Below are positions 5,625 through 14,337 of a stretch of 25,289 bases of DNA, piece after piece (within the stretch, counting starts at the first letter, position 1; each line of letters starts with the position of its first letter). A program made the position numbers and the translations under genes. Source of the stretch: a virus; IMG/VR virus record IMGVR_UViG_3300006802_000509, positions 1 through 25,289 of that record; one strand, 5' to 3'. Under the pieces are notes generated by a model. That model was given only the letters and a program-made list of their open reading frames with translations. It searched no databases and had not been told where the DNA came from.

Positions 5625-5836
5625 TTTTTGGCGCCGAGCGCGATTCGCGCTTTCTCGATGGCGTCGGCAGCGGCAAGGAGCAGTGCCGCCTCGTCGTCGT
5701 TTTTCGGGTCCTTGTCGGCCTTCATCTTTTTGGCTTGCGCGCGCAGCACGCTGACCACGAGGTCGCGCAGAAGCGGCCCGAGGATGGCGATGGCGAGCAG
5801 CACGGCAGGATTCGAGGCGAGTTCGGGCAGGTTCAT
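5621..5836 (-). CDS. One-segment membrane protein, holin candidate (71 aa)
   Basis: ATG 5836 gives 71 residues. One strongly hydrophobic segment runs from about residue 9 to 31 (NPAVLLAIAILGPLLRDLVVSVL), followed by a charged stretch (KKMKADKDPKND) and an Ala-rich helix. A small protein with one membrane segment and a charged tail next to the endolysin fits a class III-like holin or a lysis accessory protein. The name is positional inference; no holin family motif is recognised. Its ribosome site is weak. Confidence 0.6.
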   Translation of the reverse strand: MNLPELASNPAVLLAIAILGPLLRDLVVSVLRAQAKKMKADKDPKNDDEAALLLAAADAIEKARIALGAKK

Positions 5837-5866
5837 GCGTCCACGCTACTCGCGCCACAAGCAGCG

Positions 5867-6193
5867 TCAGTGCTTGCGCAGGACGCCCGCGGCCTCGAGC
5901 TCGCGACGCAAACTCGCATGATGCGAGTCGAGGAGCGCCGAGAGCCGCGCCTCGAGCCCTGCCAGGTCTCCGCGCTGCGTCTCCTGCCCGCGCTGCAGGT
6001 GCTCGATGCTGCGCTCTAGCAGTGCGGTAGCGCGCTCAAGTCGCGCCGCCGCGCCTTCGAGCGACTCGAGGCGTTTGGATTGCCGCTCGCCCTCCTGCTC
6101 GACGCTGCGCAGCCGCCCAAGGACGACACCGACAGCGACACCCACTGACAGGAGAGTGGCAGCAAACGAGGCGCCGAAGGAGAGCCAGTCCAT
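5867..6193 (-). CDS. Membrane-anchored coiled-coil protein, lysis module
   Basis: From ATG 6193 the product is 108 residues. The N-terminal segment 5-28 (SFGASFAATLLSVGVAVGVV) is one membrane helix. Residues 30-105 are a heptad-rich coiled coil with RLESLEGAAARLERATALLE and LEARLSALLDSHHASL. It resembles phage holin-accessory or i-spanin-like proteins with one anchor and a long helix. No lipobox partner (o-spanin) is found nearby, so spanin function is unproven. Start choice is uncertain because no clear ribosome site precedes it. It sits between the tail fibre and the lysis genes. Confidence 0.6.
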   Translation of the reverse strand: MDWLSFGASFAATLLSVGVAVGVVLGRLRSVEQEGERQSKRLESLEGAAARLERATALLERSIEHLQRGQETQRGDLAGLEARLSALLDSHHASLRRELEAAGVLRKH

Positions 6194-6218
6194 GCGCGCA
6201 TGGTAGCGAGGCTGCAAG

Positions 6219-9200
6219 CTATGTGAACTCGTAGATGATGACGCAACCCTGCTGACCGGCCCCTCCTGACCTCGCGTTGTTGCCGCTCGATGCGCCGCCG
6301 CTGCCGCCCGCTCCGTAAGCATCCGCTGCGGCTGCGTTGCCTGCTGTGCCGCCAGCCGTAGTTTGCAACACGCTGCGTCCGCCGCCGCCAAACCTAGTCG
6401 AAGCGCCAGCGCCAGAGCCGACGATGGCAGCAGTCAGTCGGAGGCCATGGTCCCCTGGCTGTCCGTCGCATGCTCTCCCGTCGCCATTGGCACCTGCATT
6501 TACCGTTCCCCCCGTTCCGCCGAGGCCCCCGGCGCCGCCAAAATTGATTGTGTTCCCTGTTGCACCGGCACCGCCGCCCGTACCTCCTTTTAGCGTGAAT
6601 ATGTTTGGCGTCGTGTTGAGAAACAGAACAGTCGTATCGCCACCATTCCCGCCTGCGTTGGCTCCGGCCGCAGACGCAGCTCCACCGGCTCCCACGTTGC
6701 ATCGAATGGTTCCGTTCACCTTCGTCGATACGTAAGCAAACCCATATTCGCCTGCGCCGCCGCCGCCGCCCGCTGCCGAGGTGCTGGCCGCACCCGCGCA
6801 GCTGCCTCCTGCGCCTCCTCCGGCGATTGCCTCGATCCAAAGCCTGTTTGTCGCGCCGTCGAGGGTGACATCGACGTTTGATCCCGGTGTCGCAGTAACA
6901 ATAGTGATTTTGACGAGAGAAAACGTCGGCACCGTCCAGCCATCGGCGCGCAGATACTTGGACGATCCGCCGCCGCTGTTTGGCACAAGGCCCTTCAGCG
7001 TCGCGCTAAACAAATCAAGTCGTGCTGTCGCTTCTGTCCCGGTGAGTTCTTCGACGACACCACCGCCCGCGCTCTTGCGACCGAGAAATCTGTCTGTCGC
7101 TGAGACGTCCTGAATCTTTGCGTAAGTGACCACGCTGTTGTCGATCGTCCACGTCGCGCCGCTTGCACTGACCGTGATATCGCCTTTGTCTCCGTCGGTG
7201 ACGCCGCCGCCGCCTGTCGCCGTGATCGTCGTGCCGCTGATACTCAGTCCGGAGCCAGCGGTCAGGTAAGCCAGCTTTCCGTCGCTGTCATCCCAGAACA
7301 CGAGACGATCGGCATTGGGATCGACAGCGGATATCGTGTGATTATTCGCCGAGAGCACATCGGACGCGCCGGAACCGACGGTCGATGAGATCGTTACGTT
7401 AGTCTCAGCTGGTATTCCGTGCTGGTGGTCGCCACGCGACCACGCCGCGGACGATCCAGCAGATGGCGTCTGCCCAAAAACGAGGTTCGCGACGGTTGCG
7501 GATGCCGAAGGCACCGTCGGCTGAGATGCGTTGATCGTGATGCTGTCGTTCGTGGCATTCGTCGTGATCGTGACGTTGCTCCCCTGTACCAGCGTCAGCG
7601 TGTCGCTCGCGGCATCGGCATCGACGTCGCTCTGACCGGAAACAACGATCTTCCCGAACGCGTTAGCCGCAGCTGGCAACGTCTGCCACGAACCGTCACC
7701 ACGCAAGAACTTCGTGGTGTCGTTTGGCGCGGTAGGCACCAAGCCCTTTGCTGACGTGGAGACCACATCCAGCAGTGCCGTGACCGCGGTACCTGAGAGG
7801 TCCGTGATATTGCCGCTGCCGTCAGCGCCTTTGATCGTGCTTGGTGTCGTCGTCGCGAGCTTTACGTTGGTGATCGCGCCTGCGTCGATGTAGGTCGAGC
7901 CGATCGGCGTCACAGATGTGGATATCGCGGCACTTGCCGCTGAGGCGATTCCCGTGCGGTCACGGTGAATGAACTTGTACCAGATATCCGTTGCGTTCGG
8001 CGCCTGATCCACCACCGCGGAACTCTTGCCGCGCACGACAGCAACGAGCGTGGACTGGCTCGGCGTAAAACCCGACGAGTTCCCTCGATGAATCTCGGTC
8101 TCGAGGTACTGACGAGAACCCGCGTTGCGTGGATAGGCCCACTGCAAGCGCACACCGCCGATCGTCGGCTGATAGCTGATGCTCGACGGCACGGCGATCG
8201 GCCTCAGCCCGACCGATGGGACGCGGCCCGGCGTGACGACGAAATCAAACCAGCGAAGACGGAATCCGATCGGGTTTGCGCTGCGCAACGTGAGCGACGT
8301 GCGCCGCTCGGTTGCGCTCAGCGTGTGACGGTAGCCGACCACGGCGAATGACTGGTCAGCCGAAAACCGCATGCCGTCGGCTTCGAGGCGAATGACGTCG
8401 CCGATCTCCACGTAGGGGCGATAAAGCAGCGAGACTTCAGCGTCGGCCTTGGGATCCTTGAGGTCCGCGATGATCGCATCGGCGAGCTTTTGCGCCGATG
8501 TTCCGTCGTTGATCTCCGAGCTGCTGTCGATGCTCACGCGGCAGTAGCGTCGGCCGTACTTGGTGATCGACGTCGCGTCAGATGCGCTCTTGATAAGTCG
8601 CTTCCATTGGCGCGTGTTGTCCTCGACACCAGCGTCGCCATATTCGACGTCCACAGCGTTACGAATCTCGTCGCGCTTGATCTCAAGTGATCCATATTCG
8701 AGCACGTTTGACGACGAAAACGACGGGTCACCGGACAGCCACGTCTTCGTTCGGTCGGGCTGATACAGCGTGAGACGAAACGTCTTGCGAAAATCATCCC
8801 ACTTGTATCGACACAACCATCCGATCTGAGAGACCCACTCGCCGATCTGCCCGAGCACGTTGTTTGACGACGGCGTCGTCGTCTCATTCATCGCCCAGCC
8901 GGGTGACGCCGGTGTGTAGAGCGTCGGTGTGCCGCCGACGTAGCCGACGGTGGACGGCGCGTTGTCGTTGATGAGTTGCTGGATGTCCGTTTGCACGGCG
9001 ACGGTTGCGTTGTTGCTGCCATAAAGACGATCGATCGGCGGATTGGTCGATGTCTGGGCTGTGCGGTCAGGCTCGATCCACACGTCCTGCAGCGCGAGAC
9101 CACGATCCATGACGCGGACTGACATCACGTCGTCGGCATAGTCCACGCCTTCGATGTATCCGTCGAACACCACATCCCACACCGACTGCGACGTCGGCGT

Positions 9201-10217
9201 TGCACCGTCGGGCAGCGTTGCGGTCTCCACCACCACTCGACGGTTGAGCGCCAAGAGCGTGCCGCCAGCGTCCACGTTTGGTGCGCTCGTCGCCATGAGC
9301 GGCGCGACGTTGACCTCGTAAACGTCGCGCACGAGACTGATTCGGCACGTGGTGCCCTGGTCGTCCACGTCGTCCTGCACCTCGATGGAGCGAACGAGGT
9401 CCCACCCATAGACCGACGAGAGGTCAACGGCTGCACCCGCGGCGGTGTAGACAGTCACGCGCGCGTGAACTTGGTAGCTCAACGAGGCGTAGGTCGCTGA
9501 TGCGTCCACGCTCGATGCCGCGCGGGTGTAAATGTCTCGCACCATCTCAGCGGTTGCTGCGTATTTGAGCACAGCCACGTCGTCGAGAGTGCCGTCCCAT
9601 GTCGCGACATCAGTTGAACTCGATCCAAACCGCCATTTTGGCGAGGTCGAGCCTCCGTCAGCGTTCGTGAGGTTCGACACGACACCTGCAGCGACACCGT
9701 CCACATAAAAGCGCACGCGGTATTTCCCGGCGTTTGCCGGGTCGGCCTCTTTGACTGCGACGACGTGGTACGTCTGCCCGGCTGAAAGTGCTCCGTTCGC
9801 GGTCGCTGTCACGGTGACGCCTGCGCCGTGCTGCCATACGATCCGCGGCACGCCGTTCGCAGTCAGCAGCGATGCCAGGATGTTACCGCCTGCATAGTTG
9901 ATGATGTGATTGTTCCCGGCGGCAAACGTCGTCGCGTTGACCCAAACCGAGATTGTCCACTCGTCTAAGAGCGCGGTGGTCGATGCGCTGTCACCGTTCG
10001 CCGTCGCACGCGAGCTCGAGAATGTGCGCGATCCGGTGGTCCCAGATGGAGATGCAAACAGACCGCCGGCTGATCCAACGGTGCCAGCCGCGACGGTTGC
10101 GCTGTAGCTGCCTGCCTCGTCGATGAGCGATCCGGTCGCCTCGTCGCATCGCCACAACGCCAGAAAATCCGCAGCGCGGAACGGAATCGGCGCGTGCGGT
10201 GTCAGCAGTTCTCTCAC
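6219..10217 (-). CDS. Tail hub/fibre fusion with lectin-like N-terminus and Gly-rich tip
   Basis: GTG 10217 follows GAGGTG with four spacer bases, one base after the previous stop. Residues about 15-230 are a laminin-G/ConA-like domain (DEWTISVWVN, then YHVVAVKE, RFYVDGVAAG and DGTLDDVAVL). Residues about 245-655 look like a baseplate/hub region with alternating strands (VWDVVFDGYIEGVDY, IRNAVDVEYG). A fibronectin-III-like domain follows (about 670-770). Fibre repeats next carry TKFLRGDGSW (835-844) and SKYLRADGW (1086-1094), plus an HxH motif in RGDHQHG (928-934), which in other fibres binds metal and aids trimerisation. Residues about 1130-1332 are Gly-rich and end in GCVIIYEF, typical of polyglycine receptor-binding tips. 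The protein should contact the host surface. Hub assignment is less certain than the fibre part. Confidence 0.85.
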   Translation of the reverse strand: MRELLTPHAPIPFRAADFLALWRCDEATGSLIDEAGSYSATVAAGTVGSAGGLFASPSGTTGSRTFSSSRATANGDSASTTALLDEWTISVWVNATTFAAGNNHIINYAGGNILASLLTANGVPRIVWQHGAGVTVTATANGALSAGQTYHVVAVKEADPANAGKYRVRFYVDGVAAGVVSNLTNADGGSTSPKWRFGSSSTDVATWDGTLDDVAVLKYAATAEMVRDIYTRAASSVDASATYASLSYQVHARVTVYTAAGAAVDLSSVYGWDLVRSIEVQDDVDDQGTTCRISLVRDVYEVNVAPLMATSAPNVDAGGTLLALNRRVVVETATLPDGATPTSQSVWDVVFDGYIEGVDYADDVMSVRVMDRGLALQDVWIEPDRTAQTSTNPPIDRLYGSNNATVAVQTDIQQLINDNAPSTVGYVGGTPTLYTPASPGWAMNETTTPSSNNVLGQIGEWVSQIGWLCRYKWDDFRKTFRLTLYQPDRTKTWLSGDPSFSSSNVLEYGSLEIKRDEIRNAVDVEYGDAGVEDNTRQWKRLIKSASDATSITKYGRRYCRVSIDSSSEINDGTSAQKLADAIIADLKDPKADAEVSLLYRPYVEIGDVIRLEADGMRFSADQSFAVVGYRHTLSATERRTSLTLRSANPIGFRLRWFDFVVTPGRVPSVGLRPIAVPSSISYQPTIGGVRLQWAYPRNAGSRQYLETEIHRGNSSGFTPSQSTLVAVVRGKSSAVVDQAPNATDIWYKFIHRDRTGIASAASAAISTSVTPIGSTYIDAGAITNVKLATTTPSTIKGADGSGNITDLSGTAVTALLDVVSTSAKGLVPTAPNDTTKFLRGDGSWQTLPAAANAFGKIVVSGQSDVDADAASDTLTLVQGSNVTITTNATNDSITINASQPTVPSASATVANLVFGQTPSAGSSAAWSRGDHQHGIPAETNVTISSTVGSGASDVLSANNHTISAVDPNADRLVFWDDSDGKLAYLTAGSGLSISGTTITATGGGGVTDGDKGDITVSASGATWTIDNSVVTYAKIQDVSATDRFLGRKSAGGGVVEELTGTEATARLDLFSATLKGLVPNSGGGSSKYLRADGWTVPTFSLVKITIVTATPGSNVDVTLDGATNRLWIEAIAGGGAGGSCAGAASTSAAGGGGGAGEYGFAYVSTKVNGTIRCNVGAGGAASAAGANAGGNGGDTTVLFLNTTPNIFTLKGGTGGGAGATGNTINFGGAGGLGGTGGTVNAGANGDGRACDGQPGDHGLRLTAAIVGSGAGASTRFGGGGRSVLQTTAGGTAGNAAAADAYGAGGSGGASSGNNARSGGAGQQGCVIIYEFT

Positions 10218-10218
10218 G

Positions 10219-11130
10219 TCACACCTCGATAAAATCGACGGTCAAGACGCGCGCGTTGTTCCGGTGAGCGCCGCCGAGAACGACGTTTCGTTGCTCGAGC
10301 ACCGTCACGCGCGCGCAAACGCTGACGCCGTTGGCGTCGGGGATTGCGTCGCCACCAAGCACCACGCGCGGAGTCTGCGAGATCCACGGTAGCCCGGCGA
10401 GCCGTCGTGTGTCCGTGAAGGAGACCAGCGACGACTGCCAGCCCGACGGCAGCGCGAACGGAAGCGCAGTCAACATCGCGTAGTTGTGCGCGAAGTTCGC
10501 GCCAGCCGCATCACCCTCGCCGAACAAACTCAGCACGCCAGCCGAGCTCATCTCGAGCCAACGTCCCACGGCGAACGAGCCCGAGGTCCCGTCCTGGTAC
10601 TGTGTGAGACTCCCAGGATTTGGCGTGCCGACGGTCCACGTGACAGAGCCGGTCACGAGATACCGAAAGAAACCCGTGGCGGTGTCGCCCAGCGTCGTGC
10701 TGTTTTGCCGGTACACCGCGACTGTGTATCCGGACGTCGGGGTCCATCCTGGGCCCATGACGCTCGCGAGGTTCCACGCGACCGAGGCACCAGCGCCAAC
10801 GGAGATGCACCCAAGATTGCCCGCCGGTGCGCCCATCGTCGCGAAACTGAATGTGCCGCCGGCCTGGGGCCCAACACCTTTGGAGCTAATCGCGTTGCCC
10901 GACAAGGACCACTGATGCCCGCCGCCCTCGAGCATGGTGCGCCATGCTTCGGCCTCGGCGGCCTGCAAGAACACCGAACGCACCGACCATCTGCGCTTGC
11001 GCGTGGTGCGACTCTCAACGAGAGCACCGCTCTGAGAGCGTCCTGTGACATCACCGATAAACTCGGGTGACTCCGCAAAGCTGTTGGCCTCGCCGGGAAA
11101 TGTGACGCCGTTCACGGTGAGGTGAGGCAT
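10219..11130 (-). CDS. Distal-tail-like protein with a central insertion
   Basis: ATG 11130 shares its A with the tape-measure stop (TAATG). The 303 residues have an N-terminal part (1-85) with LTVNGVTFPGEA and TRKRRWSVRSVFLQAAEAEAW, which resembles tail proteins that sit between tape measure and baseplate. A region from about 92 to 245 is rich in Gly, Thr, Ser and Val with aromatic residues (VTWTVGTPNPGSLTQ, VGRWLEMSS) and looks like an inserted beta-sandwich, possibly carbohydrate binding. The last 60 residues return to a compact fold (ARVTVLEQRNVV... VLTVDFIEV). Position after the tape measure and before the fibre supports a Dit-like role; sequence alone does not prove it. Confidence 0.65.
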   Translation of the reverse strand: MPHLTVNGVTFPGEANSFAESPEFIGDVTGRSQSGALVESRTTRKRRWSVRSVFLQAAEAEAWRTMLEGGGHQWSLSGNAISSKGVGPQAGGTFSFATMGAPAGNLGCISVGAGASVAWNLASVMGPGWTPTSGYTVAVYRQNSTTLGDTATGFFRYLVTGSVTWTVGTPNPGSLTQYQDGTSGSFAVGRWLEMSSAGVLSLFGEGDAAGANFAHNYAMLTALPFALPSGWQSSLVSFTDTRRLAGLPWISQTPRVVLGGDAIPDANGVSVCARVTVLEQRNVVLGGAHRNNARVLTVDFIEV

Positions 11131-13166
11131 TAGTTTCTGCTCCCCGGCACTGACGACGGCGGGCCACCGTAGGGCACGCCACGCTGACGCATGGTGCGGC
11201 GAATCTGCTCGAGCACGTCGGCGTTCTTCGCAGTGATATTGATCGGCCCGTTGATGATCATGGCGCCACGGCCCGCCATGTCTCGACGGTTTGGCGAGCC
11301 GCGCCCGTCGGGTTCCTCAACGAGATATTCCGTCAGACTGTAACGGAACCCTGCGGGTAGGTTGGTCAAACTCTTGGAGAAGTCTTTGAGCGCGTCGGTG
11401 TTCTCCTCGAGGGCAGGCCGCAGCATGTCGATAATGCTGGTTGGCTCTGCCATCGTTGGCATAACGCTCAAGCGAATCGCGTCGAGACCAATCATGCCCA
11501 GCACGCGGTTGATCGCGAGGATGATCCCGTCGATTGCGTTTTTCATGCCGTCGTACAGGAACTTCGTGGCGCGCGCGATCGGCAAATAGAAATACTGGTC
11601 AAGAAACACCACGATCTGAAACAGCGCGCCGGACAAGAGCTGCAGCGCAGGCGTCACGATGCCGACGATGATCGTGGAGAAGTTGATCAGCGGCTTGACA
11701 GTGTTTTGCCAGATAGCAGCAAACAACGACGTCAGCATCTCAGCGATCGACGTCAGCGCGGGTGCGAGTGAGGCGAAATATCCGCCCACCGTGCGCGCAA
11801 TATCACCGAGCAGACCCATCGCTGGGAGCAGCGCGCCGACCACAGCGCGCAAGCCATCGAACAACGGCTTGAGCGTCCCCAGCTTCGCCATGAGGTCGTC
11901 AGCCATGGGCCCGAGGATGCCGCCGAGCGCACTCCCGACCTGCCCGCCGATCTGGCCGGTGACGTCGCCCAAAGCGACCGACACAGCAGCGCCGATGGCT
12001 CCCAGGCCAGCCTGTGAAGCAAACGATCCGATGGAGCCGGAGCCCACAGCGCCGATGACGCCGGCAGCGGTAGCCCCGTCTTGTCGTGCGCGTGCCGCCT
12101 CGGCCTTGGCAAGCTCCTGTGCTTGCTCCTCAGCGTCGCGCATGACGTCGCCGAGACCCTTGAACTTTTCCGTCACGCCAGTGACCGGCTTGTCGAGGCC
12201 CTGCATCACATCGCTGAGATCGGCGATACTGCCCTCCATCTGCGCGCTGATGTTGTCGGCATCGATCATCCGCGTGAGCGTTCGTGAGATACCGATGTCG
12301 TTTGCTGCCACCTCTGCGGCCTTCGGCGTGCCTTTGTTGGTCTTTTCGAGTTCGACCTGCAGGCCTGCCTCGACAGGAATGAGAGAGATCGCTTGTTTGA
12401 GATTGTTGATCTCTTTGTTGACGCCGCTGAGCTTCGTGCCGAGTTCAGCGAGGCTGCGACTTTCATCGGCCGTCATCTGTCGGCGCTGCTCGGAGAGCGT
12501 TTGCTGAATGGCTTGGGTCTGCCTCTCGTATTCCGTGCGCTCTTTGAGCAGCTTGTCTAGCTCTTGCTCTTTTCCTGACACCTCGAGCCCCGCATGCGCC
12601 ATGACTCGCTTTTCGCCGGTGTTTCCAACGTCAACGCGCAAACCTGCGATGCGGTTTTTGATTTTCTCGAGCTCGTCAGCCGATTTTGCTGCGCGATTTG
12701 CCGCCTCTTCGGTGAGCGTCTTGAGCTTGTCGGCTGCGTCCTTGCTCGCCTTGTCTGACTCTTCTCTCACCGACGCGATCTTGCTTGCGAGTGCGGTGAA
12801 TGCTGTGACGGCGAGCGCAACACCGGCGAGCAAAGGGCCACCGGCCGCAAACGACTGCGCGAGGCCGGATGCTGCACTGACCGCACCCTGCATCTGCGGG
12901 ACTGCCGTGGAGAACGCAGCACCCATGCCGCTTGTTACCGCGCCGATCTTTGAGAATCGCTCGCCCAGGTCGCGCGCGGATCCTTGAAGTCGATGAAGCG
13001 CGCCGGCCGCTTCCTCGGCCGCCTTGCCGCTGGCTTTGATCCTCTGAGACGACGCCTCGACGCGCGCGGAGAGCTTCTCCATGCTTTCGGTCGCGCGCTT
13101 CATCGCGGCTTCCCACAGCGCCGGGTCCGCCTTCAGCTCGGCTTCGAGTGTTCCCACCACCGTCAT
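11130..13166 (-). CDS. Tape measure protein
   Basis: ATG 13166 has GGAGGCCGACAC just upstream and overlaps the preceding stop as ATGA. The 678 residues begin with a helical, charged region (KRATESMEKLSARVEASSQR), contain long coiled-coil-like segments up to about 300, and then a Gly/Ala-rich hydrophobic stretch from about 355 to 560. Hydrophobic segments include FSTIIVGIVTPALQLLSG and LFQIVVFLDQYF. This layout, and the place directly after the overlapping chaperone pair, define a tape measure, which sets tail length and is ejected with DNA. At roughly 0.15 nm per residue the tail would be near 100 nm, a general rule rather than a measurement. The C-terminal 60 residues are polar with INITAKNADVLEQIRR. 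Confidence 0.93.
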   Translation of the reverse strand: MTVVGTLEAELKADPALWEAAMKRATESMEKLSARVEASSQRIKASGKAAEEAAGALHRLQGSARDLGERFSKIGAVTSGMGAAFSTAVPQMQGAVSAASGLAQSFAAGGPLLAGVALAVTAFTALASKIASVREESDKASKDAADKLKTLTEEAANRAAKSADELEKIKNRIAGLRVDVGNTGEKRVMAHAGLEVSGKEQELDKLLKERTEYERQTQAIQQTLSEQRRQMTADESRSLAELGTKLSGVNKEINNLKQAISLIPVEAGLQVELEKTNKGTPKAAEVAANDIGISRTLTRMIDADNISAQMEGSIADLSDVMQGLDKPVTGVTEKFKGLGDVMRDAEEQAQELAKAEAARARQDGATAAGVIGAVGSGSIGSFASQAGLGAIGAAVSVALGDVTGQIGGQVGSALGGILGPMADDLMAKLGTLKPLFDGLRAVVGALLPAMGLLGDIARTVGGYFASLAPALTSIAEMLTSLFAAIWQNTVKPLINFSTIIVGIVTPALQLLSGALFQIVVFLDQYFYLPIARATKFLYDGMKNAIDGIILAINRVLGMIGLDAIRLSVMPTMAEPTSIIDMLRPALEENTDALKDFSKSLTNLPAGFRYSLTEYLVEEPDGRGSPNRRDMAGRGAMIINGPINITAKNADVLEQIRRTMRQRGVPYGGPPSSVPGSRN

Positions 13167-13684
13167 GTGTCGGCCTCCTCGAGCGCGTGCAGCCTCTCGA
13201 TCATGGCGTCGTCATCAAGCTGCAAAGCCGCGTCCCACCCTTCGGCGTCTGACGCCTCTTTCGCCTCGCGCATTTCGCGCGCTCGAGCTTTCTCTGCGGC
13301 CGGGTCGTAACCGACGGTCGGCGCCTGGGCCTCCTCCTCGCCGAGCAGCTGCCCGACGGTGACAGACTGAGAGGACCACAGGTTGATCATGGTGGCGACT
13401 TGCCACGCGACGAGCCGCGCTTGCTCGCGCTGCCTGCGCCTGCACCCTGCGACATAGGCTTCAAGCTCCACCGGCGCGAGCCGGCGAACCTCGTCCACAC
13501 TCAGCCCGTGTTCCCCTGCGAGCTCGACGAGGGAGAGCCATTCTGCGACGGGACCTGTGGTGCGGCCCCTTCGGCGTTTGGGTCGTCGTCGTCCAGCAGG
13601 CCACCGTGCCTGTAGTGCGCCTCGGCCGCCAGGAGCAGCTTTGCCTCGAGCTCGCGGAGCTTTCCCGGCTCGCGGTCGAGCCAA
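13163..13684 (-). CDS. Tail assembly chaperone, downstream frame (GT-type extension)
   Basis: This open frame of up to 173 residues overlaps the end of the first chaperone by 184 bp in the -1 frame. The first about 45 residues (Arg/Gly/Ala-rich) are codon-poor and look like a shadow. Real coding signal begins near PVAEWLSLVELAGEHGLSVD and continues through VDEVRRLAPVELEAYV, a typical second tail chaperone. It is probably made as an extension of the first chaperone through a -1 frameshift, giving about 245 residues if the shift is at 13576-13582. It lies directly before the tape measure gene, as in lambda G/GT. An independent start cannot be ruled out. Confidence 0.78.
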   Translation of the reverse strand: MARPRAGKAPRARGKAAPGGRGALQARWPAGRRRPKRRRGRTTGPVAEWLSLVELAGEHGLSVDEVRRLAPVELEAYVAGCRRRQREQARLVAWQVATMINLWSSQSVTVGQLLGEEEAQAPTVGYDPAAEKARAREMREAKEASDAEGWDAALQLDDDAMIERLHALEEADT

Positions 13685-13899
13685 CCGCAGACGCGCTTCG
13701 GTGAGACCTTGTCGTCGGCGTGGCGAAACGCAGCGGCCGCGCAGATGGCAACGGTCCCCGTGTCTCGATACAGCGTCAGCGCCTCGCGCACCGTCATTTT
13801 TCCGGGGAGGAGAGACTGCGCGACGAGAATCGCCTCGGACGTGAACTTCAGCCCACGGGTTTGTCCGCCGATGTGAATAGGAACTTCAACAACGCTCAC
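13501..13899 (-). CDS. Tail assembly chaperone, first product (G-type)
   Basis: GTG 13899 follows GAGGTGACGC (132 aa). It begins SVVEVPIHIGGQTRGLKFTSEA, the usual opening of these chaperones, followed by a helical region (GKMTVREALTLYRDTG, ICAAAAFRHADDK). Toward the end it carries an acidic DDDD and then a Ser/Gln-rich tail of 24 residues after the candidate slip site. The product is expected to coat the tape measure during tail assembly. It sits between the major tail protein and the tape measure, and its 3' end holds two heptamers suited to a -1 frameshift into the next frame. Confidence 0.87.
   Translation of the reverse strand: MSVVEVPIHIGGQTRGLKFTSEAILVAQSLLPGKMTVREALTLYRDTGTVAICAAAAFRHADDKVSPKRVCGWLDREPGKLRELEAKLLLAAEAHYRHGGLLDDDDPNAEGAAPQVPSQNGSPSSSSQGNTG
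13576..13582 (-). other. Candidate -1 slippery heptamer C CCA AAC
   Basis: In the first chaperone frame the codons CCA AAC are preceded by C, giving the X XXY YYZ pattern. A slip here would join residue 108 of the first product to 137 residues of the second frame. High third-position GC stays with the first frame up to this point and then moves to the second, so I prefer this site. Confidence 0.55.
13660..13666 (-). other. Alternative -1 slippery heptamer G GGA AAG (lambda-like)
   Basis: GGGAAAG in the frame G GGA AAG is the same heptamer as the known lambda G/GT slip site. Use here would insert about 28 residues of Arg/Gly/Ala-rich, codon-poor sequence, which makes it the less likely site despite the exact match. 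Confidence 0.4.
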
Positions 13900-13907
13900 G
13901 CGTCACC

Positions 13908-14324
13908 TCAGGTTTGCGTCGTGATCGTGAATGCGCCGGACTTCTTGATGGTGACGTCGGTGGTAGCAAGACCACCCATCGGCGTGCCACGTTTCAGCGT
14001 GACGCTACCGGAGAACGCAATGGAGTCTTTGCCGGTCCCGGTTCCACTCGGTCGATAGATGACGAAAATCTTGTTCTTACCTGTGAACCCGGTTTGCAGG
14101 ACGTCCTGCCCGGCGTCCGCCTCGTCGGTGTAGACCTTGAAGGTTAGGTCGCCGTCGTCGAAGATGATCTCGTGCTCTTTTGAGCCCCCGCTGTCATTGG
14201 TCGTCGAGTCTGCGGTCTCAAGGCTCATCGACAAAGACGCGTCCATGTGCTTGCCGACGGGCGTTGCTGCGGGCGAGCTTGCGCCCACGAGGATGACCGC
14301 ATCGCGGCCTTTGAAGATTGCCAT
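13908..14324 (-). CDS. Major tail (tube) protein
   Basis: ATG 14324 has a clear GGAGG seven bases upstream. The 138-residue product is beta-rich, with GRDAVILVGA at the start, then HMDASLSMSLETADSTTNDS, which is close to the usual tube-protein opening around conserved Ser/Thr-Asn. It continues with DDGDLTFKVYTDE and ends in alternating strands (SIAFSGSVTLKRG, DVTIKKSGAFTITT). It should polymerise into the tail tube. Order is typical: terminator upstream, chaperones downstream, which strengthens the call. A stem-loop stands between its ribosome site and the preceding gene. Confidence 0.88.
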   Translation of the reverse strand: MAIFKGRDAVILVGASSPAATPVGKHMDASLSMSLETADSTTNDSGGSKEHEIIFDDGDLTFKVYTDEADAGQDVLQTGFTGKNKIFVIYRPSGTGTGKDSIAFSGSVTLKRGTPMGGLATTDVTIKKSGAFTITTQT

Positions 14325-14337
14325 GGCTGAACCTCCG

